Part shown: piece by piece, positions 43,149 through 52,256 of the stretch
Layout: each line of letters starts with the position of its first letter
Position numbering within the stretch: position 1 is the stretch's first letter
DNA from: Streptomyces sp. NBC_00483
Lineage (GTDB): Bacteria > Actinomycetota > Actinomycetes > Streptomycetales > Streptomycetaceae
Length of the DNA stretch: 64,000 nucleotides
Assembly (NCBI RefSeq): GCF_036013745.1
Contig: NZ_CP107880.1
Span: forward strand, 6,758,001 to 6,822,000
Reading direction: 5' to 3'
Made by a program: the position numbers and the translations under genes
Notes under the pieces: model-generated
What the model was told of the DNA's origin: nothing
The model's database searches: none
What the model saw: the letters and a program-made list of their open reading frames with translations, nothing else

Positions 43149-46100
43149 GTGGCTAAGGTCCGGGTATACGAACTCGCCAAGGAGTTCGGAGTGGAGAGCA
43201 AGGTCGTCATGGCCAAGCTCCAAGAACTCGGTGAATTCGTACGTTCGGCGTCCTCGACCATCGAGGCGCCGGTTGTACGCAAGTTGACTGACGCCCTGAA
43301 TCAGGGCACCAACGGCGCGGCCAAGAAGCCCGCCGCCAAGAAGGACGCGCCTGCGAAGCCCGCGGCGCCGCGTCCCACCCCCTCTCCCGCGCAGGCCGCC
43401 AAGCCTGCCGCTCCGCGTCCGGGCCCGGCTGCGCCGAAGCCCGCCGCCGCGGAGACGCCGGCTGCGGAGAAGCCCGCCGTGGAGACGCCCGCTGCGGAGA
43501 AGCCGGCCGCCCCGGCCGCTCCGGCGGCCCCGGGTCCGCGGCCGACGCCCGGCCCGAAGCCGGCTCCGAAGCCCGCTTCCCCGGCGCCCAGCACGCCGGA
43601 GTTCCAGGCTCCCGCCGCCTCGCAGGCCCCCGCGGCCCCGAAGCCCGGCAGCCAGGCCGCTCCGCGCCCCGGCGCCCCGAAGCCCGGTGGCCGTCCGGCC
43701 CCCGGTCAGGACCGTGGTCAGGGTGGTCAGGGTGGCCAGCGCGGTGACCGTGGCGACCGTCAGGGCGCCCCGCGTCCCGGCGGCCAGGGCCAGCGTCCCG
43801 GTGGCGCCCGTCCCTCGGGCCCGCGTCCGGGCAACAACCCCTTCACCTCTGGTGGCTCCACCGGCATGGCGCGCCCGCAGGCGCCCCGTCCGGGCGGCGC
43901 CCCGCGTCCCGGCGGCCAGGGTGCCCCGGGCGGTCCGCGCCCGCAGGGCGGCGGCCAGGGTGGCGGCCAGGGTGGCCCCCGTCCGCAGGGTCAGGGCGGC
44001 AACCGTCCGAGCCCGGGCAGCATGCCCCGTCCGCAGGCCGGCGGCGCCGGTGCGGCCGGTCCGCGTCCCGGTGGCGGCGGCAACCGTCCGAACCCCGGCA
44101 TGATGCCGCAGCGTCCCGCTGCGGGCCCGCGTCCGGGTCCGGGTGGCGGCGGCGGTCGCGGTGGTCCCGGCGGCGGCGGTCGTCCGGGTGGCGGCGGCGG
44201 TGGCGGTCGTCCCGGCTTCGCCGGTCGTCCCGGTGGTCCCGGTGGCGGTGGCGGCGGCTTCGCCGGTCGTCCCGGTGGTCCGGGCGGTGGCGGCGGCGGT
44301 CGTCCCGGCGGCTTCGCCGGTCGTCCCGGTGGCGGTCGTCCCGGTGGTCCCGGTGCCCGTGGTGGCACGCAGGGTGCGTTCGGTCGTCCCGGCGGGCCCG
44401 CCCGTCGTGGTCGCAAGTCGAAGCGTCAGAGGCGCCAGGAGTACGAGGCCATGCAGGCCCCGTCGGTGGGCGGCGTCATGCTGCCTCGCGGCAACGGCGC
44501 CACGGTGCGTCTGTCGCGCGGTGCTTCCCTCACCGACTTCGCCGAGAAGATCAACGCCAATCCGGCGTCGCTCGTCGGCGTGATGATGAACCTCGGCGAG
44601 ATGGTCACTGCCACGCAGTCCGTCTCCGACGAGACGCTGAAGCTCCTCGCGGACGAGATGAACTTCGTCCTCGAGATCGTCAGCCCCGAGGAGGAGGACC
44701 GCGAGCTGCTCGAGTCCTTCGACATCGAGTTCGGCGAGGACGAGGGTGGCGAGGAGTTCCTCGTCGCGCGTCCGCCGGTCGTGACCGTCATGGGTCACGT
44801 CGACCACGGTAAGACCCGCCTCCTCGACACGATCCGCAAGACGAACGTCATCGCGGGTGAGGCCGGCGGCATCACGCAGCACATTGGTGCGTACCAGGTC
44901 GGTGCCGAGGTCAACGGCGAAGAGCGCCGTATCACCTTCATCGACACCCCGGGTCACGAGGCGTTCACCGCCATGCGTGCCCGTGGTGCGAAGTCGACCG
45001 ACATCGCGATCCTCGTGGTGGCGGCCAACGACGGCGTCATGCCCCAGACGATCGAGGCGTTGAACCACGCCAAGGCCGCCGAGGTCCCGATCGTCGTCGC
45101 GGTCAACAAGATCGACGTCGAGGGTGCCGACCCGACCAAGGTGCGCGGTCAGCTCACCGAGTTCGGGCTGGTGGCCGAGGAGTACGGCGGCGAGACCATG
45201 TTCGTCGACATCTCCGCCAAGCAGGGCGAGAACATCGAAGCCCTGCTCGAGGCCGTGGTCCTGACCGCGGACGCCTCGCTCGACCTGCGGGCAAACCCGG
45301 AGCAGGACGCGCAGGGCATCGCGATCGAGTCCCACCTCGACAAGGGCCGCGGCGCCGTCTCGACGGTCCTGGTCCAGCGCGGCACGCTGCGCATCGGCGA
45401 CACGATGGTCGTCGGCGACGCGTACGGCCGTGTCCGCGCCATGCTCGACGACAACGGGAACAACGTGCAGGAAGCGGGTCCCTCGACCCCCGTCCTCGTG
45501 CTCGGTCTCACCAACGTCCCGGGTGCCGGCGACAGCTTCCTGGTGGTGGACGAGGACCGTACGGCCCGTCAGATCGCCGAGAAGCGTGCCGCTCGTGAGC
45601 GCAACGCCAACTTCGCTCGCCGCGGTATCAGGTTCTCCCTGGAGAACCTGGACGAGGCCCTCAAGGCCGGTCTGGTGCAGGAACTCAACCTCATCATCAA
45701 GGGCGACGCGTCCGGTTCGGTGGAGGCTCTCGAGTCCTCGCTGCTCCAGCTCGACGTCGGCGAAGAGGTCGACATCCGCGTCCTGCACCGCGGTGTCGGT
45801 GCGGTCACGGAGTCGGACATCGACCTGGCCATGGGCTCGGACGCCATCGTCATCGGCTTCAACGTCCGTGCGGCCGGTCGTGCCGCGCAGATGGCCGAGC
45901 GCGAGGGTGTCGACGTCCGGTACTACTCGGTGATCTACCAGGCCATCGAGGAGATCGAGGCGGCCCTCAAGGGCATGCTCAAGCCGGAGTACGAAGAGGT
46001 CGAGCTCGGCACGGCGGAGATCCGCGAGGTCTTCAAGTCGTCCAAGCTGGGCAACATCGCGGGTGTTCTCATCCGCTCCGGCGAGGTCAAGCGCAACACG

Positions 46101-46292
46101 AAGGCGCGACTCCTCCGCGACAACAAGGTCATCGCGGAGAGCCTCAACATCGTGGGCCTGCGTCGCTTCAAGGACGACGTCACCGAGATCCGCGAAGGGT
46201 TCGAGGGCGGTATCAACCTCGGCAACTTCAACGACATCAAGGTCGACGACGTCATCGCGACGTACGAGATGCGCGAGAAGCCGCGCGTCTGA
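43149..46292 (+). CDS. infB: translation initiation factor IF-2
   Basis: A 1047-residue initiation GTPase that brings fMet-tRNA to the 30S subunit. An IF2_N domain ([20 protein letters not shown]) starts it; residues about 57-420 are a Pro/Ala-rich then Gly/Arg/Pro-rich low-complexity arm; the G domain follows with G1 GHVDHGKT near residue 547, G3 DTPGHEAF near 599 and G4 NKID near 653. Domains II, III and IV (the C-terminal tRNA-binding part) are complete. GTG start with AAAAGGAG upstream. Confidence 0.97.
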   Translation: MAKVRVYELAKEFGVESKVVMAKLQELGEFVRSASSTIEAPVVRKLTDALNQGTNGAAKKPAAKKDAPAKPAAPRPTPSPAQAAKPAAPRPGPAAPKPAAAETPAAEKPAVETPAAEKPAAPAAPAAPGPRPTPGPKPAPKPASPAPSTPEFQAPAASQAPAAPKPGSQAAPRPGAPKPGGRPAPGQDRGQGGQGGQRGDRGDRQGAPRPGGQGQRPGGARPSGPRPGNNPFTSGGSTGMARPQAPRPGGAPRPGGQGAPGGPRPQGGGQGGGQGGPRPQGQGGNRPSPGSMPRPQAGGAGAAGPRPGGGGNRPNPGMMPQRPAAGPRPGPGGGGGRGGPGGGGRPGGGGGGGRPGFAGRPGGPGGGGGGFAGRPGGPGGGGGGRPGGFAGRPGGGRPGGPGARGGTQGAFGRPGGPARRGRKSKRQRRQEYEAMQAPSVGGVMLPRGNGATVRLSRGASLTDFAEKINANPASLVGVMMNLGEMVTATQSVSDETLKLLADEMNFVLEIVSPEEEDRELLESFDIEFGEDEGGEEFLVARPPVVTVMGHVDHGKTRLLDTIRKTNVIAGEAGGITQHIGAYQVGAEVNGEERRITFIDTPGHEAFTAMRARGAKSTDIAILVVAANDGVMPQTIEALNHAKAAEVPIVVAVNKIDVEGADPTKVRGQLTEFGLVAEEYGGETMFVDISAKQGENIEALLEAVVLTADASLDLRANPEQDAQGIAIESHLDKGRGAVSTVLVQRGTLRIGDTMVVGDAYGRVRAMLDDNGNNVQEAGPSTPVLVLGLTNVPGAGDSFLVVDEDRTARQIAEKRAARERNANFARRGIRFSLENLDEALKAGLVQELNLIIKGDASGSVEALESSLLQLDVGEEVDIRVLHRGVGAVTESDIDLAMGSDAIVIGFNVRAAGRAAQMAEREGVDVRYYSVIYQAIEEIEAALKGMLKPEYEEVELGTAEIREVFKSSKLGNIAGVLIRSGEVKRNTKARLLRDNKVIAESLNIVGLRRFKDDVTEIREGFEGGINLGNFNDIKVDDVIATYEMREKPRV

Positions 46293-46307
46293 GCTTGATC
46301 AGCGATC

Positions 46308-46346
46308 GGGGCCGGTCGACGGGACTTATTTCCGTCGATCGGCCCC
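46308..46346 (+). terminator. hairpin between infB and DUF503
   Basis: Arms 46308-46322 and 46332-46346 pair over 15 bp with a single G-T wobble (GGGGCCGGTCGACGG) and a 9-base loop. No T-run follows, so it may be an attenuator or RNA-stability element rather than a full terminator. Confidence 0.4.
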
Positions 46347-46429
46347 GGCCGTTGCGTGTACCGTTCCCGTATCGGTGGCCGGAAGCGGTCGCCCATACGA
46401 CCCCGGACCGGCGGGACATCCGGACACAC

Positions 46430-46723
46430 ATGTATGTGGGGACTCTGTCCTTCGATCTGCTCCTCGGCGACGTCCACTCGCTGAAGGAGAAGCGCTCCCT
46501 CGTCCGTCCGATCGTGGCCGAGCTGCACCGCAAGTACGCGGTGAGCGTCGCGGAGACGGGCAACCAGAACCTCCATCGCAGGGCCGAGATCGGGCTCGCG
46601 GTGGTTTCCGGGGACACCGGCCACCTGACCGACGTACTGGACCGCTGTGAGCGGCTCGTCGCCGGGCGGCCCGAAGTGGAACTGCTCTCGGTTCGACGCA
46701 GGCTCCACAGCGACGAAGACTGA
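46430..46723 (+). CDS. DUF503 (YlxP-like) protein
   Basis: A 97-residue protein of the DUF503/YlxP family: MYVGTLSFDLLLGDVHSLKEKR at the N-terminus, VSVAETGNQNLHRRAEIGLAVV in the middle. It is commonly found between infB and rbfA; function not established but thought to be linked to ribosome or RNA metabolism. ATG at 46430 gives the conserved N-terminus; there is no obvious ribosome-binding site. Confidence 0.88.
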   Translation: MYVGTLSFDLLLGDVHSLKEKRSLVRPIVAELHRKYAVSVAETGNQNLHRRAEIGLAVVSGDTGHLTDVLDRCERLVAGRPEVELLSVRRRLHSDED

Positions 46724-46761
46724 AGCAACAAGCAAGTAAGCACTTAAAAGGAGACGGACCA

Positions 46762-47223
46762 GTGGCCGACAACGCGCGCGCCAAGAGGCTGGCGGACCTC
46801 ATTCGAGAGGTGGTGGCCCAGAAGCTGCAGCGTGGGATCAAGGACCCGCGGGTCGGCTCCCACATCACCATCACCGACACCCGTGTGACGGGCGACCTCC
46901 GGGAAGCCACCGTCTTCTACACGGTGTACGGGAGCGACGAGGAGCGGGCCGAGGCGGCCGCCGGTCTGGAGAGCGCCAAGGGCGTCCTGCGCTCGGCGGT
47001 CGGTCAGGCGGCCGGTGTGAAGTTCACGCCGACCCTGGCCTTCGTCGCGGACGCCCTGCCGGAGAACGCCCGCACCATCGAGGACCTCCTCGACCGGGCC
47101 CGGCAGTCCGACGAGCAGGTGCGCGAGGCCTCCGCCGGCGCCGATTTCGCCGGCGGCGCGGACCCGTACAGGAAGCCCGAGGACGATGCCGACGACGCCT
47201 CCGAGAAGGACGGCGAAGCCTGA
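46762..47223 (+). CDS. rbfA: ribosome-binding factor A
   Basis: A 153-residue RbfA, which helps mature the 16S 5' end in the 30S subunit. It has the KH-like fold: ADLIREVVAQKLQRGIKDPR, ITDTRVTGDLREATVFYTVYG and LRSAVGQAAGVKFTPTLAFV (each part of residues 10-100). The last ~30 residues are an acidic tail. GTG start with AAAAGGAGA upstream. Two bases separate it from truB. Confidence 0.95.
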   Translation: MADNARAKRLADLIREVVAQKLQRGIKDPRVGSHITITDTRVTGDLREATVFYTVYGSDEERAEAAAGLESAKGVLRSAVGQAAGVKFTPTLAFVADALPENARTIEDLLDRARQSDEQVREASAGADFAGGADPYRKPEDDADDASEKDGEA

Positions 47224-47225
47224 GC

Positions 47226-48131
47226 ATGTCCGACCGCACCCCTCCGCCCGACGGGCTTGTCATCGTCGACAAGCCGTCGGGCTTCACTTCGCACGACGTC
47301 GTGGCCAAGATGCGCGGGATCGCCAGGACCCGCAAGGTCGGCCACGCGGGCACCCTCGACCCGATGGCGACGGGTGTGCTCGTGCTCGGCGTCGAGCGCG
47401 CCACCAAGCTCCTCGGCCATCTCGCGCTGACCGAGAAGGAGTACCTGGGCACGATCAGGCTCGGGCAGAACACGCTCACGGACGACGCGGAGGGCGAGCT
47501 CATCTCGTCCACCGACGCGTCCGGGGTGCGGCGCGAGGCCATCGACGCGGGCATCGCCAAGCTGAGCGGCGACATCATGCAGGTGCCGTCGAAGGTCAGC
47601 GCCATCAAGATCAACGGTGTCCGCAGCTACAAGCGGGCCCGCGAGGGCGAGGAGTTCGAGATCCCGGCGCGCCCGGTCAAGATCTCGTCCTTCGCCGTGT
47701 ACGACGTCCGGGACGCGGTCGCAGAGGACGGCACGCCGGTCCTCGACCTGGTCGTGTCCGTGGTCTGCTCGTCCGGTACGTACATCAGGGCGATCGCCCG
47801 TGACCTGGGCGCCGGGCTCGGTGTCGGCGGGCATCTGACGGCGCTGCGGCGCACGCGCGTCGGCCCGTACAAGCTCGACTCGGCGCGCACCCTGGACCAG
47901 CTCCAGGAGTCGCTGACCGTGATGCCGGTGGCCGAGGCGGCCGCCGCCGCGTTCCCGCGCTGGGACGTCGACGAGCGCCGCGGGAAGCTGCTGCTCAACG
48001 GTGTGCGCCTGGAGGTGCCCGAGGAGTACGCGGGGGCGGGTCCCGTCGCCGTGTTCGGGCCCGATGGTCAGTTCCTCGCTCTGGTCGAGGAGTCCAAGGG
48101 GAAGGCGAAGAGCCTGGCCGTGTTCGGCTGA
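47226..48131 (+). CDS. truB: tRNA pseudouridine(55) synthase
   Basis: A 301-residue enzyme that isomerises U55 in the T-loop of tRNAs. The catalytic Asp45 lies in GHAGTLDPMATGVLVLG; KPSGFTSHDVV, SGTYIRAIARDLG and a C-terminal PUA-like domain complete the family pattern. Last recognised housekeeping gene of the operon before the large multidomain gene. Confidence 0.96.
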   Translation: MSDRTPPPDGLVIVDKPSGFTSHDVVAKMRGIARTRKVGHAGTLDPMATGVLVLGVERATKLLGHLALTEKEYLGTIRLGQNTLTDDAEGELISSTDASGVRREAIDAGIAKLSGDIMQVPSKVSAIKINGVRSYKRAREGEEFEIPARPVKISSFAVYDVRDAVAEDGTPVLDLVVSVVCSSGTYIRAIARDLGAGLGVGGHLTALRRTRVGPYKLDSARTLDQLQESLTVMPVAEAAAAAFPRWDVDERRGKLLLNGVRLEVPEEYAGAGPVAVFGPDGQFLALVEESKGKAKSLAVFG

Positions 48132-48150
48132 GCTTGCGCCATGAATTTCG

Positions 48151-48192
48151 GTGGAGCGGCGGGTTCCGGTCTCTGGGTGGCCGCCGCTCCAC
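48151..48192 (+). terminator. hairpin after truB
   Basis: A 12-bp perfect stem, GTGGAGCGGCGG (48151-48162) with 48181-48192, around an 18-base loop. It is followed by a second dyad, GTTCACT (48225-48231) with AGTGAAC (48256-48262), in the leader of the next gene. Confidence 0.4.
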
Positions 48193-48369
48193 GTCCCCCT
48201 CTCAAGGGTGTATCCAGTGCGCCCGTTCACTTCACCCCTTCGGGCGGGCGCTCGGAGTGAACAGGGGGAGCGCAAGGGGGCGCGTTCGCCTCTGACGCTG
48301 TCCAGCTGATCACCGCGCGCCTACCGTCGAGACACGGGGCGTGGCGGAGAACGGCGGGAGGGTCGCGTC

Positions 48370-51300
48370 ATGGTGGACCCGCCGCTGGTACGGATCACCG
48401 ATCTGGCCGGGCGGCCGCGCGGTGCGGGCTTCGTGGCGGACGACCGGGGGACGGTCGTCACGGGCCACGAGGTGGTGAGCGGGCTCGGGCGGCTGCTGGT
48501 GCACGGGCCGGGCGGTGCGACCTGTGTGGTGGAGCCCGGGTCGATCGTCGAACTGCCCGAAGCGAACCTGGCGTTGCTGCGCACGCAGGGGCTCGGCGCG
48601 GTGCCGCTGCCGGTCGCGGCCTCCGGACCGCCGGTAGCCGGGGCGTACGTCCGGATTCCCGCCGGTGGATGGCGCGAGGCGCGTGTGCTGGGGCGCTCGC
48701 CGGTCGCGTACGTGGCCGGGGGCCGCAGTCACCTGTTGGACGGGGTCCTGGAGCTGGCCGTCGGTACGGACGGGGCGGATGCGTTGCGCGTCGGCGGTGG
48801 GGCCGCGGGTGGCCCTGTGCTCGACGCGCGTACCGGGGCGGTGGTCGCCGTGCTCGGTACGGAGCTGCGGGCCGGGCACCGGGCGGCCGGGTTCGCGATG
48901 CCGCTGCGGGCGGTGGCCGCGGGCGCGGGCGGGCGGGGGCAGCTGGCCGAGCTGCTGGCGCGCAATGCCGCGACGGTGCCCGCGTACGGGGACGATCTGA
49001 ATCTCGGTGGGGTGCTTCAGCTTGCCGGGATCTCGGTGGGCAGCGACGGGCCGGGGACGGACGGGCCCGAGCCGGTCGAACGGCCTGATGTGACACGGGA
49101 GTTGGACGCATTTACGTCGGGTGCGGACGGTGAGGCGCGGGTGCTGGCCCTGGTCGGGGAGCCGGGGAGCGGGCGGACCACGGAACTCGCCGCGTTCGCC
49201 GGGCGCCGGGCCGAGGGGGACGGCGCCGCGCCCACGGTGTGGCTGCGGGGCGCGGACCTGAGCGAGGACGACGCGTCGGTCGCGCAGGCGGTGGGGCGGA
49301 CGCTCGCGCGGGCGGGCCGGATCGTGGCGGCATCGCGGGAGGAGGCGGTCGCCGGGGACGTGGGGGACGTCTCCGCCGAGCGGATCGCCGAGGTCGCCCG
49401 GGAGACCGGACGGCCGCTCGTGCTGTTGCTCGACGGGCCGGAGGAGATGCCGCCCGTGCTCGCGCACCGCCTGAGCGCCTGGTCGCGGGGGACCGAGCGG
49501 TGGCTCGCGGCGTGCGGGGTGCGGTTGGTGGTGGCGTGCCGTGCCGAGTACTGGGAGCAGGCGGGCGCGCTGTTCGGCGGGGACGTGCAGTACGGGCCGG
49601 CGGCCGTGGGGCCGTCCGGGCTGCCTCCGTGCGTACGGATCGGGGACCTTGTGGGAGAGGCGGCGCGGCGGGCGCGGGAGCGGCTCGGCGTGCCCGAGGG
49701 GGCGCTCGCGGAGCGGGAGGCCGGGCATCCGCTGTCGTTGCGCCTGCTGAGCGAGGTGCGGGCGGCGCTGCCCGGGGGTGTGGCCGGTTGCCCCGACCGG
49801 GACGAGATCTTCGGGGCGTATCTGGACCTGATGTGCCTCCGCGTGGCGGTCCGGCTCGCCGCGCCTTCGGGGGTACGGGGGAGTGGGGTGCGCAGGCTGG
49901 CGGCGCGGGTGGCCGGGCACGTGCATGAGGCTGCGCGGCGGAGTCTTGGGCCGGGGCAGGGGGAGTTGGACCGGGAGTCGTTCGAGGAGTTGTTTCCGTG
50001 GGGAGCGCGGGACGGGGTGTCCGGGTGGGCGTCGGCGGTGCTGACGGAGGGGGTGCTGGTGCCGGCCGGGGGTGGGTTCCGGTTCGCGCACGAGGAGGTC
50101 GCGGACTGGATCCAGGGGATGCATCTGGATGTGGACGGGGCGTTGGAGGCGCTGGTGTTCCGGCGGCGGGGGGACGGGTTTCCTGTGCCGCGGCATCGGG
50201 CGGGGCCGGTGGTGCGGGCGTTGCTCTTGATCGAGCGGCAACAGGGGTGCGCGGAACTGGACGTTCGGTTGCGGGAGTTGTTGCCGTGGGTGGGGGCGGT
50301 TGGCGTCGGGGTGGGTGTGGCTGCGACGGGGTCGGGCCCTGAGGTGGGTGCGGCCTGCGACGGGGAGTGGGTGGCTGCGACGGGGTCGGCGTCCGGTGCG
50401 GGTGGCGTCCGCGCCGGGGAGTGGGTGGCTGCGACGGGGTCGGCGCCCGACGCGGGTGTGGCCCGCGGCGGGGAGGATCTGGCTGCGACGGGGTCGGGCC
50501 CTGACGTGGGTGCGGCCCGCACCGGGGGCCGCCTTGCCCACCCTGCCGCCCCAGGCGGCAGATTGCCCAAGTCGGGCGGCGTCGACCGTTCCGGGTGGGG
50601 AGCTGGGGCAAATCAAGCCCCTGCGGCGATTGAGCAGCGGGGTTCGGGGCGGAGCCCCGAGGCGTGGGAAGCAGGTGGTCCCGGGGGCCAGGGTTGCGGC
50701 GGGGTGTCCGCGGAGGCGGAGTGGTGGGGGAGGGAGTTGGTGCGGGAGGTGTTGGTGCGGGTGGCGGATGCGGGGGTGTATTCGGGGGTGCTGGAAGGGC
50801 TCGCGGAGCGGGGGCAGTTCGGCGGGGCGTTCTGGATGCGGGTTGTCGTGGCCGACGACATCCGGTTCGAGCTGCTGCGGCGGGCCGTCGTGCATGACGG
50901 GGGTGAGGTCGGAGGGCGGTGTCTCGACGTCGTGGCGGAGGCGCTGGCTGCCGAGCCCCGGCGTGTGCAGCGGAGGTTGACGTGGTGGTTCGACGACGAG
51001 CGGGCGCTGCCCGCCCTGCCCGACGCCACCGTCGCCGACGCCGCCCAGGCCCTGCTCCACACTCACCGCCACCGCGACCCCGACGGCCTGGTCGAGGCCC
51101 TCGTCGAGTGCGCTCACCCGCGCGCCGACGAGCTGCTGGCCATCCTGGTCGAGGAGGAGCCGGCCGCCCTGTGCCGAGCGGTCGAGCGGTGGGCCCACGA
51201 CGAGCGGCCCGATCGGCGCGTCGCCGCCGCCGCGTACGGAGTGCGGGTCGCGCCGCGGGTGGGCGATGTCGCGGACCGGGAGCTGCTGCGCAACGCCGCG

Positions 51301-52125
51301 CTCGCGCTGCTCGAGGGGCCCGACCGTGCCCTGCACGGTGCTGCGCTCCACCTCCTCGTACGGGACCCGGAATCCCGGCCGGCGTACCTGGCGCGCGCGC
51401 TCGAGCGCTTCGCGGCGGGCGACGCGCAGCCGCCAGCCGACGCGCTCGCCCTGGCCGTGGCGACCCACCCGGAACCCGTGTTCGCGGCGTTCCAGGCGCG
51501 GCTGCGGGAGCCGGGCCCCGGCCTCGGCGACATCCTGCGGACCCTCGCCGAGCTGACCGAACCCGCGCACGCCCGCCGCGCCGCCGCGCTCGTGAGGGAG
51601 CTCGCCGAGGACTGGCCGGATGCCGCGGCCGGCCACGTGGCGACGTTTGTCGACCGGTGCCTCGAGCACGGGGACGGTACGCGGGCCGTGATGTACCCGC
51701 TGGTCGTGGGTCTTGTGTCGGAGCGGCCCCCGGTCGTGCGCGGCGCCCTGGCGCGGGTGCTCGCCGCGCCCGGCACGACCGCGTCGCGCGCACTGCGGGC
51801 CGAGCTGCTCGACGTACTGCTGGAAGAGGAGCGGGACCCCGTCGTGCTCGACGCGCTGCTGTGCGCCGCCGCGCGGGACTCGGCGCGGCGCGGGCCGGCC
51901 AGGACGCGGGACCTGGTGCACCGTACGGGCATGCTCCTGGTGCGTACGCCGGAAGGAGCGGCCCGCTTCGACCGGCTGCTCGTGGAGCTCGCGCGGTCCG
52001 TGCCCGGCTTCGCGGGCCTGGTGGCGCGATGGCTCACGGAGGCGCCCCGGGAGTGGGCGGCGCTCGTCGGCCCGAGCTCCCGCCGCATGATCGAGAACCT
52101 GGCCGGGGTGCGGGTGCCCGCCTAG
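48370..52125 (+). CDS. trypsin-fold/P-loop NTPase/helical-repeat protein with degenerate active sites
   Basis: A 1251-residue cytoplasmic protein. Residues 1-185 have the chymotrypsin-like fold: GAGFVADDRGTVVTGHEVV (His33 kept), NLALLRT (Asp replaced by Asn66) and GGGAAGGPVLD (Ser of GxSGG replaced by Ala146), so proteolysis is unlikely. Residues about 258-650 form an NTPase: P-loop GEPGSGRTT with Arg269 where Lys is usual, Walker B VLLLDG (Asp355) and VVACRAEYW. This resembles STAND/NACHT-type switches. Residues about 650-777 are low complexity and encoded by repeats. Residues about 790-1251 are helical, HEAT-like. It lies between truB and ribF, 131 bases before ribF. Role unknown; signalling or conflict sensing is a guess. 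Confidence 0.75.
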   Translation: MVDPPLVRITDLAGRPRGAGFVADDRGTVVTGHEVVSGLGRLLVHGPGGATCVVEPGSIVELPEANLALLRTQGLGAVPLPVAASGPPVAGAYVRIPAGGWREARVLGRSPVAYVAGGRSHLLDGVLELAVGTDGADALRVGGGAAGGPVLDARTGAVVAVLGTELRAGHRAAGFAMPLRAVAAGAGGRGQLAELLARNAATVPAYGDDLNLGGVLQLAGISVGSDGPGTDGPEPVERPDVTRELDAFTSGADGEARVLALVGEPGSGRTTELAAFAGRRAEGDGAAPTVWLRGADLSEDDASVAQAVGRTLARAGRIVAASREEAVAGDVGDVSAERIAEVARETGRPLVLLLDGPEEMPPVLAHRLSAWSRGTERWLAACGVRLVVACRAEYWEQAGALFGGDVQYGPAAVGPSGLPPCVRIGDLVGEAARRARERLGVPEGALAEREAGHPLSLRLLSEVRAALPGGVAGCPDRDEIFGAYLDLMCLRVAVRLAAPSGVRGSGVRRLAARVAGHVHEAARRSLGPGQGELDRESFEELFPWGARDGVSGWASAVLTEGVLVPAGGGFRFAHEEVADWIQGMHLDVDGALEALVFRRRGDGFPVPRHRAGPVVRALLLIERQQGCAELDVRLRELLPWVGAVGVGVGVAATGSGPEVGAACDGEWVAATGSASGAGGVRAGEWVAATGSAPDAGVARGGEDLAATGSGPDVGAARTGGRLAHPAAPGGRLPKSGGVDRSGWGAGANQAPAAIEQRGSGRSPEAWEAGGPGGQGCGGVSAEAEWWGRELVREVLVRVADAGVYSGVLEGLAERGQFGGAFWMRVVVADDIRFELLRRAVVHDGGEVGGRCLDVVAEALAAEPRRVQRRLTWWFDDERALPALPDATVADAAQALLHTHRHRDPDGLVEALVECAHPRADELLAILVEEEPAALCRAVERWAHDERPDRRVAAAAYGVRVAPRVGDVADRELLRNAALALLEGPDRALHGAALHLLVRDPESRPAYLARALERFAAGDAQPPADALALAVATHPEPVFAAFQARLREPGPGLGDILRTLAELTEPAHARRAAALVRELAEDWPDAAAGHVATFVDRCLEHGDGTRAVMYPLVVGLVSERPPVVRGALARVLAAPGTTASRALRAELLDVLLEEERDPVVLDALLCAAARDSARRGPARTRDLVHRTGMLLVRTPEGAARFDRLLVELARSVPGFAGLVARWLTEAPREWAALVGPSSRRMIENLAGVRVPA
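50319..50534 (+). repeat. four in-frame copies of a 54-bp tandem repeat
   Basis: Units beginning GGCTGCGACGGGGTCGG start at 50319, 50373, 50427 and 50481, exactly 54 bp apart. Each encodes an 18-residue unit around AATGS(G/A)(P/S). It forms part of the linker between the NTPase and helical-repeat parts. Confidence 0.88.
50524..50690 (-). repeat. inverted copy of the intergenic composite repeat, translated in frame
   Basis: Read on the minus strand this contains GGGGCTCCGCCCCGAACCCC, then GCTCAATCGCCGCAGGGGCTTG, a diverged 57-bp unit (GGTCGACGCCGCCC, GGGCAATCTGCCGCC) and GGCGGCAGGGTGGGCAAGGC (positions 50690 down to 50524). The same modules occur in the same order at 35634-36128. Here the frame of the host gene stays open across it. 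Confidence 0.8.
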
Positions 52126-52256
52126 GCCCGGGACCTGCCGCGGGCCCGCCCGATGCGAAGCGCGGGCGGGCGGCATGGCACTCTTAGACCTGCGTATCCG
52201 GTAGAGAGACGCAAGGTTCCAAACGGTCGGACACAGGTTTGCGAGGGGCAATCACC

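Noticed and set aside
48310..52251. A 1313-codon open frame on the minus strand across the trypsin/NTPase gene
   Set aside because: Composition is Arg/Pro/His-rich with no domain; it is the antisense shadow of the plus-strand gene, which has clear motifs.
52126..52256. FMN riboswitch upstream of ribF
   Set aside because: The gap is only 131 bases and shows no sign of the conserved multi-stem aptamer core.
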